Below are positions 27,070-35,437 of a DNA stretch of 42,144 bases, in pieces. The DNA is taken from positions 133,085-175,228 of the forward strand of contig NZ_JACESE010000009.1 in assembly GCF_013911965.1 (NCBI RefSeq). The letters are read 5' to 3'. Both the position numbers and the translations under genes were made by a program. Origin of the DNA: Phenylobacterium sp. Its GTDB lineage: Bacteria; Pseudomonadota; Alphaproteobacteria; Caulobacterales; Caulobacteraceae. How positions within the stretch are numbered: the stretch's first letter is position 1; each line of letters begins with the position of its first letter. The notes beneath the pieces were generated by a model. It saw nothing but the letters and a program-made list of their open reading frames with translations. It had not been told where the DNA came from and searched no databases.

Positions 27070-27427
27070 CCTGGCCCCCGATCGGGGGTTCACCCTTATC
27101 GAACTGCTGGTGGCGCTGGCGGTCTTCAGCCTCGCCGTGCTCGCCCTCCTGAACCTGGCGGGCGAGAACACGCGGACGGCCCAGGTGGTCGAGACGCGCA
27201 CCCTGGCCGCCATGGTCGCCGAGAACGCCGCCATCGAGGCGCTCATCTCGCCGCAGCCGCCGACGCTGGGCCAGGAGGACGGCGCCGCGCGGCTGGGCGA
27301 TCGCGACTGGCTCTGGCGGCGCACGGTGACGGCGACCGAGGGACTGCTGCGGATCGACGTCCAGGTCGCCGCCGAAGGCGAGCGCCAGGTGGCGGCGGAA
27401 GTCACCGTCTTCCGGGGGGGCGCATGA
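27053..27427 (+). CDS. gspI: Type II secretion minor pseudopilin GspI
   Basis: A 124-residue minor pseudopilin, normal for GspI. The leader MRPAADLAPDRG is cut before FTLIELLVALAVFSLAVLALL (written here with its Glu at +5), and the small beta domain contains WLWRRTVTATEGLLRIDV. With GspJ and GspK it forms the tip that starts pseudopilus assembly. It overlaps gspH by 17 bases and gspJ by four. Confidence 0.92.
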   Translation: MRPAADLAPDRGFTLIELLVALAVFSLAVLALLNLAGENTRTAQVVETRTLAAMVAENAAIEALISPQPPTLGQEDGAARLGDRDWLWRRTVTATEGLLRIDVQVAAEGERQVAAEVTVFRGGA

Positions 27428-28005
27428 AGGGCTTCACCCTGGTGGAGATGCTGGTGGCGCTGGCCATCTTCAGCCTGCTTTCGGCGGCGGGCGTGGCGGT
27501 GCTGGGCTTCGCCGCCGACAATCGCGCCGTGGTCCGTGAGCGGATGGACGAGCTGGCCGCCCTGCAGAGCGCCCGGGCCCTGATCAAGGCCGACCTGGAA
27601 CAGGCGGCCGACCGCCGCACCCGCACCGCCGACGGCGCGGCCGGCCGGGCGCTGACGGGGGGCGAAGCGCCGGGAACGCCGCTTCTGGCCTTCACCCGCC
27701 GCGGCTGGGACAATCCCGACGCCGCGCCGCGGGCCTCCATGCAATATGTCGAGTACGAGCTGGAGGGCGACCGGCTCGAACGCCGCGCCCGCGCCGCGCT
27801 CGACGGCGCCCCGCTGGGCGAACCCCAGGTGCTGCTGCGCGGCGTGCGCCGCGCCGAGGTGGACTTCTATTCGCGCGGCCAGTGGGCGCCGGCCTGGGCC
27901 GGCACGCCAACCCAACCCCTGCCGCAGGCGATCCGCCTGACCATGGAGCTGGAGGACTTCGGCGAGATCACCCAGGTGGTCCTGTTGCCGGGGGCCCTGT
28001 CGTGA
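27424..28005 (+). CDS. gspJ: Type II secretion minor pseudopilin GspJ
   Basis: A 193-residue minor pseudopilin. The leader is very short (MKG), then FTLVEMLVALAIFSLLSAAG with Glu at +5, followed by a beta domain with the GspJ-typical features ALIKADLEQAADRRTR and VEYELEGDRLERRARAALD. It belongs to the I-J-K tip complex. It starts in the gspI stop and its own stop overlaps the GTG of gspK. Confidence 0.92.
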   Translation: MKGFTLVEMLVALAIFSLLSAAGVAVLGFAADNRAVVRERMDELAALQSARALIKADLEQAADRRTRTADGAAGRALTGGEAPGTPLLAFTRRGWDNPDAAPRASMQYVEYELEGDRLERRARAALDGAPLGEPQVLLRGVRRAEVDFYSRGQWAPAWAGTPTQPLPQAIRLTMELEDFGEITQVVLLPGALS

Positions 28006-28982
28006 GGACTCGTCCGGCCGCCGAACGGGGCGTGGCCCTGCTCACCGTCCTGCTGCTCGTCGCGGTGCTGGCGACGCTCGCCGCCGTGGTGCTGGACGAC
28101 ATCCGCTTCGGCCTGCGCCGCACGGCCAACGCCCAGGCGGTGGGCCAGGCCCGCTGGTACGCGCTCGGCGCCGAGGCCCTGGCGCGCGAACAGGTGGAGC
28201 GACTGCTGCGCGCCTCCCCCGAACGCATCACGGCCGCCGGCGGCTGGAACGGCCGGGCCTACAGCTTCCCGGTGGAGGAGGGGCTGATTCAGACCAGGAT
28301 CAGCGACGCCACCGCCTGCTTCAACCTGAACAGCGTCGTACAGGGCGTGGGCGAGCAACTCTCCGCCCGCCCCGCCGGCGCCGAGCAGTTCCGCGCCCTC
28401 CTGGAGGGCCTGCGCTTCGCTCCGCGCGACGCGGAGATGCTGGCCGCCGCCCTGACGGACTGGATCGATTCCGACGCCGTTCGCGAGGCCGGCGGGGCGG
28501 AGGACGCAGCCTATCTCGACGGCGAGGCCGGCTACCGCACCGGCGGAACCCTGCTGGCTGAGGCGAGCGAACTGCGCGCCATCCGCGGCTTCACGCCGGA
28601 GGCCTATGCGCGCATGCGGCCCTGGGTCTGCGCCCTGCCGACCACGGACCTCTCGCCGGTGAACGTCAACACGCTGACCCCGGAACAGGGCGTTCTGATC
28701 ACCATGCTCACCAAGGGCGCGCTCAGCCCCTCGGCCGGGGCGCGCCTGATCGAGGGGCGTCCGGCCGAAGGCTGGACGCAGACGAGCTTCTGGCAGGAAC
28801 CGGCGATGCGGGAACACATCCCCCTCGACGGAGAGCTCCAGGTCTCCGCCCGCCCGCGCTTCTTCGCCCTGCAGACGCAGGTCGACTATCTCGACGCCGA
28901 GGTGGTCGCCAGCGGCCTCTTCGAGGTCGAAACCTCCGGCCAGGTCCGCCTGACCGCCCGCCGATGGACCTACGACGAATGA
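28002..28982 (+). CDS. gspK: Type II secretion tip pseudopilin GspK
   Basis: A 326-residue protein, the largest pseudopilin. After a short leader (RTRPAAERG) comes the hydrophobic helix VALLTVLLLVAVLATLAAV, which lacks the Glu at +5, as is usual for GspK. The large helical insert follows (residues about 100-250, including ALTDWIDSD and VNVNTLTPEQGVLI). It caps the pseudopilus and may contact substrates. The start is GTG 28002, overlapping gspJ by four bases; the frame is open further upstream, but that part lies inside gspJ. Confidence 0.93.
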   Translation: MRTRPAAERGVALLTVLLLVAVLATLAAVVLDDIRFGLRRTANAQAVGQARWYALGAEALAREQVERLLRASPERITAAGGWNGRAYSFPVEEGLIQTRISDATACFNLNSVVQGVGEQLSARPAGAEQFRALLEGLRFAPRDAEMLAAALTDWIDSDAVREAGGAEDAAYLDGEAGYRTGGTLLAEASELRAIRGFTPEAYARMRPWVCALPTTDLSPVNVNTLTPEQGVLITMLTKGALSPSAGARLIEGRPAEGWTQTSFWQEPAMREHIPLDGELQVSARPRFFALQTQVDYLDAEVVASGLFEVETSGQVRLTARRWTYDE

Positions 28983-30088
28983 ACCGAACCCGCATCGTCA
29001 TCGCCGGCCACACGCCGGAGGCTGAACCCGCCTATCTGATCCTGGACGAGCTCGGCTCGGTCGTCGGCCGCGGCGTGCTCGCCGTGCAGGACGGTTCGGC
29101 GCTCGCCCCGCTGCGCACGGTGCTCGTCATCCCGGGCGCCGAGGTGCTCGTCCGCTGGCTGCCCCTGCGCGCCGGAAGCGAGGCCCAGGCGCGCGGGGCT
29201 GCGCTGGCCGCGCTGGAGGATCAGCTGGCGGCGCCTGAGGGGGCCCACGCCGCCGTCGGTCCGGCGGACGCCGAGGGGTTGCGGCCCTGCGCCGTCATCG
29301 CCGCCCGTCGGCTTCAGGCCTGGCTCGACCATGCGCGCCTGCACGGCCTTTCGCCGGAGGTGGTGATCCCCGACTGCCTGGCGCTCCCGGCGCCGCCGGA
29401 CGATGAGGCGGTCCTGACGGCGGCTTTCGAGGAGACCGTGGCGGTGCGAGGCGCGCGCCTCGCCTTCAGCGGCGAGCCCGATCTCGTCGCGGCGGTGGCG
29501 GCCGACCGTCCGCAGACGCGCCTGGAAGGGCCGGCGTTGGAGCGGGCCCTGGCCGAGGCCGCCGGCGCCCCGGCGGTCAACCTGCTGCAGGGCGCCTTCG
29601 ATCCGAAGCGGCAGGCCGAGCTCGGCTGGCGGGACTTCCGTCGCGTGGCCGCGCTCGCCGCCGCCGTGCTGCTGAGCCCCCTCGTCATCTGGGGCGCCCA
29701 GGCCGCCGCCTTCCACATCCGCGCCGAGCGCGCCGAGGCCCGCGCGGAGGCCAAGCTCGCCGCCCTGCTGCCCGAGGGGGCGGAGGTCACCGACGTCGCC
29801 GTCCAGGCCGAAGCCCTGCTCGCCCAGGCGATGGTGGGACAGGGCGGCGGCGCGAGCGGCCTGGCCGCCATCCTGCTCGGCGCGCTGGAGCCGCTCGACC
29901 AGGCGCAGCTCGAAAGCCTGATCATCATGCCCGACGGCACGGCCCGCGCGGCGGTCAGCCTGGCGGCCTATTCCGACACCGAAGCCCTCGCCCAGGCCCT
30001 GCAGGCCGAGGGGCTCTCCATGCGCGAGGAGGGTTCGCGCGAAGAGGGCGACCGCGTGGTCGCCGACATCATTCTGGGAGCCCGCTGA
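28979..30088 (+). CDS. gspL: Type II secretion protein GspL
   Basis: A 369-residue bitopic protein. The cytoplasmic half has the actin-like fold that binds GspE (residues 1-220), a single membrane helix lies near 225-245 (ALAAAVLLSPLVIWGAQAA), and the periplasmic end is a ferredoxin-like domain that pairs with GspM. It links the ATPase to the inner-membrane platform. The start is the ATG overlapping the gspK stop; an ATG five codons earlier is also in frame and cannot be excluded. Confidence 0.9.
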   Translation: MNRTRIVIAGHTPEAEPAYLILDELGSVVGRGVLAVQDGSALAPLRTVLVIPGAEVLVRWLPLRAGSEAQARGAALAALEDQLAAPEGAHAAVGPADAEGLRPCAVIAARRLQAWLDHARLHGLSPEVVIPDCLALPAPPDDEAVLTAAFEETVAVRGARLAFSGEPDLVAAVAADRPQTRLEGPALERALAEAAGAPAVNLLQGAFDPKRQAELGWRDFRRVAALAAAVLLSPLVIWGAQAAAFHIRAERAEARAEAKLAALLPEGAEVTDVAVQAEALLAQAMVGQGGGASGLAAILLGALEPLDQAQLESLIIMPDGTARAAVSLAAYSDTEALAQALQAEGLSMREEGSREEGDRVVADIILGAR

Positions 30089-30555
30089 TGCGCGACTGGT
30101 GGAACGGCCGTTCTCGGCGCGAACAGGTGCTGCTCGGCGTCATGGGCGCCTTGGTCGCAGGCTTCCTGCTCTGGTTCGGCGTCGCCGCGCCGCTCCAGGC
30201 GGCGGCCGCATCGGCGCGGGATCACCTCGCCCAGGCGCGGGCGGACGAGGCCCTGGTGGACGCGGTGGCCGAACGTGTCGCCGCCCAGGGACAGGCGCCG
30301 TCCGCATCGTCCGCCGCCGGACCGGTGGACCGTGTCGTCGCCGACACGGCGGCCGTCGCCGGCCTGCAGGTGGTCCGCGTCGAGGCGGCCGAGGGCGGGG
30401 TCCAGGCGGTGGTGTCGGGTCCCAGCACGTCGATCCTCCCCTGGCTCGCCTTCCTGGCCCGGGAGCAGGGGGTCGCCGCCCGCCATCTGACCCTGGTGAA
30501 GGGCGAGGGCGGCGTCCTCGACCTCGACGCCACCTTCGTGCGGGCCGCCCCATGA
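30088..30555 (+). CDS. gspM: Type II secretion protein GspM
   Basis: A 155-residue inner-membrane protein with a short cytoplasmic tail (RDWWNGRSRREQ, a typical GspM start), one membrane helix (VLLGVMGALVAGFLLWFGVA) and a periplasmic ferredoxin-like domain. It stabilises GspL. The start shares one base with the gspL stop and the stop overlaps gspN. Confidence 0.9.
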   Translation: MRDWWNGRSRREQVLLGVMGALVAGFLLWFGVAAPLQAAAASARDHLAQARADEALVDAVAERVAAQGQAPSASSAAGPVDRVVADTAAVAGLQVVRVEAAEGGVQAVVSGPSTSILPWLAFLAREQGVAARHLTLVKGEGGVLDLDATFVRAAP

Positions 30556-31274
30556 GCCCGCAGCGGCTGGACGGCCGCGCCCTGGCCGGCCTCTTCGCCC
30601 TGGCCGCCGTCCTGGCGCTCCTGGCCGCCGCGCCTCTGAGCCTGGTTCTCGGCGAACGCGCCGCCGCCGCCGGCCTTTCCGCCCAGAGCGTCAGCGGCAC
30701 GGTCTGGCGCGGCCGTCTGCAGGGCGCCAGCTTCCGAGACCTGCCCCTCGGCGAGGTCCGCCTGGGGCTCAACCCCTTCACGCTGCTGATCGGCCGCGTT
30801 CATCTGGGCTTCTCGGCCGACCAGGCGAAGGGGACGCTGCGCCTGGCGCCGCAGGGCGCAGCCTTCCACGACATGGATCTCACCGCGCCCACCTCGGCGC
30901 TCGCGCCACAGTTCCCCCTGTCCGGCCTGGCGGAGTTCTCGGACCTGAGCCTCGATGTCCTCGGCGGAGCCTGTCGCAGGGCGGGCGGCCAGGTGCGGCT
31001 GAGCGAACTCGCCCTCGACGGCGCGCCCCTGCCGGGGCTCGTCCTGAGCGGCGCGCCGGCCTGCGCCGACGGGGCGGTGCGCCTGCCGCTTTCCGGGCAG
31101 GCCGAGGGCGTCGATGTGCAGGCCGATCTGATCGTCCGCCCGGACGGCGCCTACCAGCTCACCACCACGCTGCGCACCACGCGGCCGGAGCTCGATGCGG
31201 TGCTGACCGACGCCGGCTATGTCCGCGGTCTCGACGGCTACAGCCGAACCCAGGCGGGGCGCCTCGGCCGCTAG
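30552..31274 (+). CDS. gspN: Type II secretion protein GspN
   Basis: A 240-residue protein with an N-terminal membrane anchor (LAGLFALAAVLALLAAAPLSL) and the GspN periplasmic domain, including SGTVWRGRLQGASFRDLPLGEV in pieces SGTVWRG and LPLGEVRLGLNP. GspN is found only in some type II systems and its role is unclear. It is the last gene of the operon and overlaps the convergent gspO by four bases, so no terminator fits between them. Confidence 0.88.
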   Translation: MSPQRLDGRALAGLFALAAVLALLAAAPLSLVLGERAAAAGLSAQSVSGTVWRGRLQGASFRDLPLGEVRLGLNPFTLLIGRVHLGFSADQAKGTLRLAPQGAAFHDMDLTAPTSALAPQFPLSGLAEFSDLSLDVLGGACRRAGGQVRLSELALDGAPLPGLVLSGAPACADGAVRLPLSGQAEGVDVQADLIVRPDGAYQLTTTLRTTRPELDAVLTDAGYVRGLDGYSRTQAGRLGR

Positions 31275-32020
31275 AGGCCGAGCGGACCGTAAAGCCAGGC
31301 GAGCCAGCCCCCGAGGGCCAGAAAGACGCCGAACGGCACGGGCTGGTCGCCCGCCACGGGCCGGCCGATCAGCCGCAGGATGAGCACGGCGGCGAGCCCG
31401 CTCAGCGAGGCCGCGATCATGATGGTCGGCAGGGCCCAGGCCCCGCACCAGGCGCCGGCTCCCGCCAGCAGATAGGCGTCGCCGCCGCCCAGGCCCTCGC
31501 GTCGGCGCAGCCGTCTGTAGAGCCAGGCGATCAGCGCCAGGACGAGGAAGCCCAGGGCCGCGCCGAGGGCGGCGTCGGCCAGGGCCCCGGCGCCAGCCAG
31601 GGACGCCGCAGCGAGGCCCGTGACGATCAGGGGAAGGGTGAGCAGCCGCGGCAGCCAGAAGTGCTCGGCGTCCAGCAGGGCCAGCAGCAGGAGTTGCCAG
31701 GCGTAGAGCGCGCCCAGGGCCCCTTCGGCGCCCGGATGGGCCAGGCCGGCCCAGAGCGCCAGCGCCGGGCAGGCGAGCTCAAGCGCCAGATAGCGCCGCG
31801 GGATCGGCGCGGCGCAGGTCCGGCAGCGCCCACGAAACAGGATGAACGACGCGATCGGAACGAGGTCCAGGGGGCCGAGCGTCCGTTCGCAGCCGGGGCA
31901 GGCCGAGCGCCCGAAGACGACCGGAAGCCCCCGCGGCAGCCGGACCGAGACGAGGCCGAGGAAGCTGCCGACGAAGGGGCCGATCAGGACGGGCAGGATC
32001 AGCCAGGCGAGATCGGACAA
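31271..32020 (-). CDS. gspO: Prepilin peptidase GspO (PilD type)
   Basis: A 249-residue polytopic inner-membrane aspartic protease that cuts the leaders of GspG-K and methylates the new N-termini. An N-terminal helix (GPFVGSFLGLVSVRLPRG) is followed by a cytoplasmic loop with two CxxC zinc pairs (CPGC, CRTC), then the membrane core with the catalytic aspartates in LLDAEHFWLP and the GxGD-like GLGGGDAY. It is on the minus strand, convergent with gspN and 32 bases downstream of the pstS-like gene, so it may be transcribed with the phosphate-binding operon rather than with gspC-N. Confidence 0.94.
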   Translation of the reverse strand: MSDLAWLILPVLIGPFVGSFLGLVSVRLPRGLPVVFGRSACPGCERTLGPLDLVPIASFILFRGRCRTCAAPIPRRYLALELACPALALWAGLAHPGAEGALGALYAWQLLLLALLDAEHFWLPRLLTLPLIVTGLAAASLAGAGALADAALGAALGFLVLALIAWLYRRLRRREGLGGGDAYLLAGAGAWCGAWALPTIMIAASLSGLAAVLILRLIGRPVAGDQPVPFGVFLALGGWLAWLYGPLGL

Positions 32021-32052
32021 GGGTGCGCCGCCTCGCCTGGCTCAGACGCCGG

Positions 32053-33084
32053 TCAGGGCCGGCGCATCGGCGTCATGCCGGAGGCGACGCTCTTCATGGC
32101 CTCGTGCTGGTCGGCCGGCAGCGGGATCAGGCCACGGCCCTGCAGATAGCCGCCGCGGCCGGTGGCGGCGTCGGAGGCGAACTCGTTGACGAACTCCTGC
32201 AGGCCCTGGGTCACGCCGACATGGGCCTTCTTCACGTAGATGTAGAGCGAGCGCGAGAGCGGGTAGGAGCCGTCGGCGATGGTCGGCACGGTGGGCTCGA
32301 CGCCGTCGATCGGCATGGCCTTCACCTGGTCCTGGTTCTCTTCCATGAAGGAATAGCCGAAGACGCCGAGCGCGCCGGGCGTCTTGGTCAGGGTCTGGAC
32401 GATGGCGTTGTCGTTCTCGCCCGCATCGACCCAACCCTCGCGGCGCAGGGGATGGGTCGTCTGCTTGAACTCGTCCTCGTCCCGCGCCTTCAGCGCCTGA
32501 ACGGTCGGGAAGGTCAGGGCGCCGGCCTCGATGCCCAGTTCGATGAAGGCGTCGCGGGTGCCCGAGGTGGGCGGCGGGCCGTAGACCAGGATGCGGTTGT
32601 CGGCCAGGCCCGGACCGATCTCGTTCCAGTTCGTGTAGGGATTGTCGACGAACTGGCCGCCGCGCAGCGTCTTGGCGCTGAGGGCGAGATAGAGGTGCGG
32701 CAGGCGGAACTGATAGGTCGGCGCATTGCGGTCGGCGGCGATGACGATGCCGTCGAAGCCGACCTTCATCTCGACGATGTCGTTGACGCCGTTGGCCCGG
32801 CAGGTGTCGAACTCCGCGGCGGTCATCCGGCGCGAGGCGTTGGCGATGTCGGGAAAGTTGTCGCCGACGCCGCTGCAGAAGAGCTTGATGCCGCCGCCGG
32901 TGCCGAGCGACTCCACCTTGGGCGCCTTCATGCCGGTCTTGCGGCCGAAATTCTCCGCCACCCGGGTGGTGAAGGGGAAGACGGTCGAGGAGCCCGCGGC
33001 CCACACATAGTCGCGGGCGGCGTGGGCCGATCCGGCGGCGCTGATCGCGACCGCGGCGGCGCAGAGGGCCAGAAGCTTCTTCAT
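32053..33084 (-). CDS. PstS-like phosphate-binding protein
   Basis: A 343-residue periplasmic binding protein with a Sec signal (MKKLLALCAAAVAISAAGSAHA). The phosphate-binding fold starts with WAAGSSTVFPFT and contains ESLGTGGGIKLFC, PDIANASRRM and PPTSGTRDAF, the segments that ring phosphate in PstS proteins. No PstC, PstA or PstB gene is in the window, so it must serve a transporter elsewhere or act as a free scavenger; in Pseudomonas, PstS-like DING proteins and phosphatases are exported in phosphate stress. It lies 60 bases after the phytase gene on the same strand, and a GGAGAAAG ribosome site precedes the ATG. Confidence 0.9.
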   Translation of the reverse strand: MKKLLALCAAAVAISAAGSAHAARDYVWAAGSSTVFPFTTRVAENFGRKTGMKAPKVESLGTGGGIKLFCSGVGDNFPDIANASRRMTAAEFDTCRANGVNDIVEMKVGFDGIVIAADRNAPTYQFRLPHLYLALSAKTLRGGQFVDNPYTNWNEIGPGLADNRILVYGPPPTSGTRDAFIELGIEAGALTFPTVQALKARDEDEFKQTTHPLRREGWVDAGENDNAIVQTLTKTPGALGVFGYSFMEENQDQVKAMPIDGVEPTVPTIADGSYPLSRSLYIYVKKAHVGVTQGLQEFVNEFASDAATGRGGYLQGRGLIPLPADQHEAMKSVASGMTPMRRP

Positions 33085-33113
33085 CGGTCTTTCTCCAGAC
33101 AGGGTCGCTGGCG

Positions 33114-33128
33114 TGCGGATCGTCCGCA
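33114..33128. repeat. Small hairpin between phytase and pstS-like genes
   Basis: TGCGGA-TCG-TCCGCA forms a six-pair stem with a three-base loop in the 60-bp gap. It has no T-tract and may set relative transcript levels of the two genes. Confidence 0.4.
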
Positions 33129-33144
33129 GTGTCGGGTGGAAGGC

Positions 33145-34263
33145 CTAAGGCGCCGCCGGGTCGATTTCCAGGGCCGACTTCACGGCGCGCCAGTCGACGA
33201 GCTTGAAGTTCTGCAGCTCGCGGACCACGCCGCCGGTCGCGCCTTCGGTGTCGGCGTCGTCCTGGACGACGATCAGCCCTTCCGCATAGGGGCCCACGGG
33301 GCCGCCGAGGGCGGCGACGCCGTCGGTGCCGGTCACCGCGTCCACGTCGCCGGCCGCGGCCACGGAGAAGCGGCCCTGGTAGTCGGCGGCCTCGCCGGCC
33401 ACGCGCCAGACGGCGAAGGCGTTGTCGCCCTGGCTGGAGGCGATCAGATAGGTCTTGCCGGAGTCGCGCAGCAGGGTGAGGCCCTCGACATCGGGCGTCA
33501 GGCGCGGACCCGGCGCGGGCTCCAGCAGGGTGCGGGCGCCGCCCTTTGCGGGATCGATCGAGTAGCGCCAGATCCCCTTGGCCTCTTCCCCCACATAGAG
33601 GGCGCCGGTCGCATCGTCGATGACGCAGCCCTCGGCCTGCGAGCCGACGGCGAACGCCTGCTCCTCCACCCAGGTGGGCCGGCCCTGTTCGGCCGCGATG
33701 CGGAGCTGGCGCACGTCGCCGGCCTGGCCGACCACGACCACCAGCGTCTCCTCGCCGCGGCGGCCCATGCAGAGGCCATAGGGTTCGGAGACGGGCGCGC
33801 TCGCCAGACCCCAGGTCTTCACCTCGAGGGTGGCGGGATCCATCAGGAACAGCAGCGCGCCGCCCCGCGTGCGATGGCTGGCGGCCACCAGCACCTGCTC
33901 GCGCTCGCCGACCAGGAAGCCGGGGCGCAGATCGACATTGTTCAGCGGGCCTTCCGGCAGAAAGGCGCGGACCTCGCCGTCGAGGCCGTAGACGTAGAGG
34001 CCGGCCTTCTTGTCGGTGCCGAAGATCACGGCGCGGGAGGGGTCGCGCGGATCGGCCCAGATTTCCGGATCGTCGGCGGCGTCGCTGCGGGCGGTGCCGA
34101 CGGCCTGCGTCTCGGCCGCGGCCGGCACGGGAACGCCCGTCAGGGTCGGATCCTTGGGCGAGTCGGAGCGGAGCTCCGGATCGAACGCCGCGCAGGCGGC
34201 GAGCGACAACGCGAAGGCCGTGGCGAGCGCCACGGCCGGCAGGCGGTTTTGCAGTTGGATCAA
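33145..34263 (-). CDS. Beta-propeller 3-phytase lipoprotein
   Basis: A protein of about 372 residues. The N-terminus (IQLQNRLPAVALATAFALS) ends in a lipobox LAAC, so it should be a lipoprotein. The body matches the calcium-dependent beta-propeller phytases: DDPEIWADPRDPSRAVIFGTDKKAGLYVYGLDG in successive motifs DDPEIW, GTDKKAGLYVY and EGPLNNVDLRPGF, then EPYGLCM, GSQAEGCVIDD, VGEEAKGIWRY and DVEGLTLL. The family releases phosphate from phytate. An in-frame ATG lies at 34284, but TTG 34263 has GGAGG five bases upstream and starts directly at the lipoprotein signal, so it is preferred. It sits between a secreted phosphatase and a PstS-like gene. Confidence 0.9.
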   Translation of the reverse strand: MIQLQNRLPAVALATAFALSLAACAAFDPELRSDSPKDPTLTGVPVPAAAETQAVGTARSDAADDPEIWADPRDPSRAVIFGTDKKAGLYVYGLDGEVRAFLPEGPLNNVDLRPGFLVGEREQVLVAASHRTRGGALLFLMDPATLEVKTWGLASAPVSEPYGLCMGRRGEETLVVVVGQAGDVRQLRIAAEQGRPTWVEEQAFAVGSQAEGCVIDDATGALYVGEEAKGIWRYSIDPAKGGARTLLEPAPGPRLTPDVEGLTLLRDSGKTYLIASSQGDNAFAVWRVAGEAADYQGRFSVAAAGDVDAVTGTDGVAALGGPVGPYAEGLIVVQDDADTEGATGGVVRELQNFKLVDWRAVKSALEIDPAAP

Positions 34264-34332
34264 GGCGGCCTCCGTCGCAGACATTCTGCCCGCGGACGAT
34301 GACAGTTGTTCGACGAAGGGCCGCCTTGTCCG

Positions 34333-35424
34333 CTACTCCGTCAGACGCGCGCGCAGCGCCGCACGCTCCTCGGGTCCCACGCCGAGCGCCTTTTCGAGAT
34401 AGGCGTCCACCGATCCGTACTGCTTTTCGATGGCTGCGAACGTCGCCTCGATATAGGCCGGCTCCGTCCGCATCAGCACCCGTATCACCTCCGGCGGCAG
34501 GCGGGCGAACATGGCCGCGTCCGGGTCGTCGGGATTGATCGTCAGGCTCGTTCCGAGCAGCGTCTCGCTCATGGCGTAGTCGGCCACGACGATGTCGCGC
34601 GGCACGCCCAGCGCGCTCAGAACCAGGGCGGAGCCGACGCCCGTACGGTCCTTGCCCGCCGAGCAGTGCATCAGCATCGGCGTCTCGCCGGCCAGGAGCC
34701 GCTTAAAGAGTTCGCGGTATTCCCCGGCGTACTGCTCGTGCATCTGGCCGTAGAAGCCGATGAAGGTCGCGCGCATCGACTCCGCGGTCAGCGGTCCCTT
34801 GCCGAAGAGCTCCGACAGGTTGGCCCCCAGGCTCGCCTTGGGAGAGTTCACGAACACCGGCGCGGTCCCGACCCACAGGGTGGGCTCGATGGCCCGTTCC
34901 TCGTCGGTGCGCAGATCGCAGACCAGGCGCACGCCCAGCGCATTGACCTTCTGGAAGTCCGCGGCCGTCAGGCGGGCCAGCGTGTTGGAGCGGTAGACCT
35001 GCCCCCACTTCACGTGGCGGCCGTCCTTTGTCGGATAGCCGCCGATGTCGCGGAAGTTGGCGGCGCCTTCCAGCGGCACGACGCGGGCGGCGGTCCACAG
35101 GCCCTGGCGGGCGCCGTCGCCCTGCACGAAGAAGTAGGGCCGAACGCCGGCCCCGGCGGGATCGGTGAAGGTCGCCTGGCCATCGGTATCGTCATTGGCC
35201 GCCAGACGGCGCTGGGCGGGCGGAGCGTCGGGCCTTGCGGCCACATAGACGTCCACCGGGGCGCCCGCTTTGGCGGCCTTCCAGGTCACGGTGAAGGTGC
35301 GACCCTCCTGGGCGACGGCGGCCTGCGTGACGGGAGCCTGCGTGAGGGGGGCCGCGGCCGAGGCCGCCGTCGTCAGGACGGCGGCGGCGAGGGCGGCGCT
35401 CGCGAGCATGAGCTGTCGGGTCAT
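34333..35424 (-). CDS. Secreted tyrosine/inositide-type phosphatase (HCxxGxxR)
   Basis: A 363-residue exported phosphatase. A Sec signal (to ASAAAP, about residue 25) precedes a small beta domain (residues 40-115) and the catalytic domain. That domain shows NFRDIGGYPTKDG, VYRSNTL, LVCDLRTDEER and the active loop HCSAGKDRTG with Cys254 and Arg260. This is the PTP group that includes mycobacterial PtpB and Listeria LipA, whose members act on phosphotyrosine and phosphoinositides. Between a TonB receptor (13 bases upstream) and a phytase (69 bases downstream), a nutritional role in stripping phosphate from inositol phosphates or other esters is likely, though not shown. Confidence 0.9.
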   Translation of the reverse strand: MTRQLMLASAALAAAVLTTAASAAAPLTQAPVTQAAVAQEGRTFTVTWKAAKAGAPVDVYVAARPDAPPAQRRLAANDDTDGQATFTDPAGAGVRPYFFVQGDGARQGLWTAARVVPLEGAANFRDIGGYPTKDGRHVKWGQVYRSNTLARLTAADFQKVNALGVRLVCDLRTDEERAIEPTLWVGTAPVFVNSPKASLGANLSELFGKGPLTAESMRATFIGFYGQMHEQYAGEYRELFKRLLAGETPMLMHCSAGKDRTGVGSALVLSALGVPRDIVVADYAMSETLLGTSLTINPDDPDAAMFARLPPEVIRVLMRTEPAYIEATFAAIEKQYGSVDAYLEKALGVGPEERAALRARLTE

Positions 35425-35437
35425 CGGTCGTTTCTCC

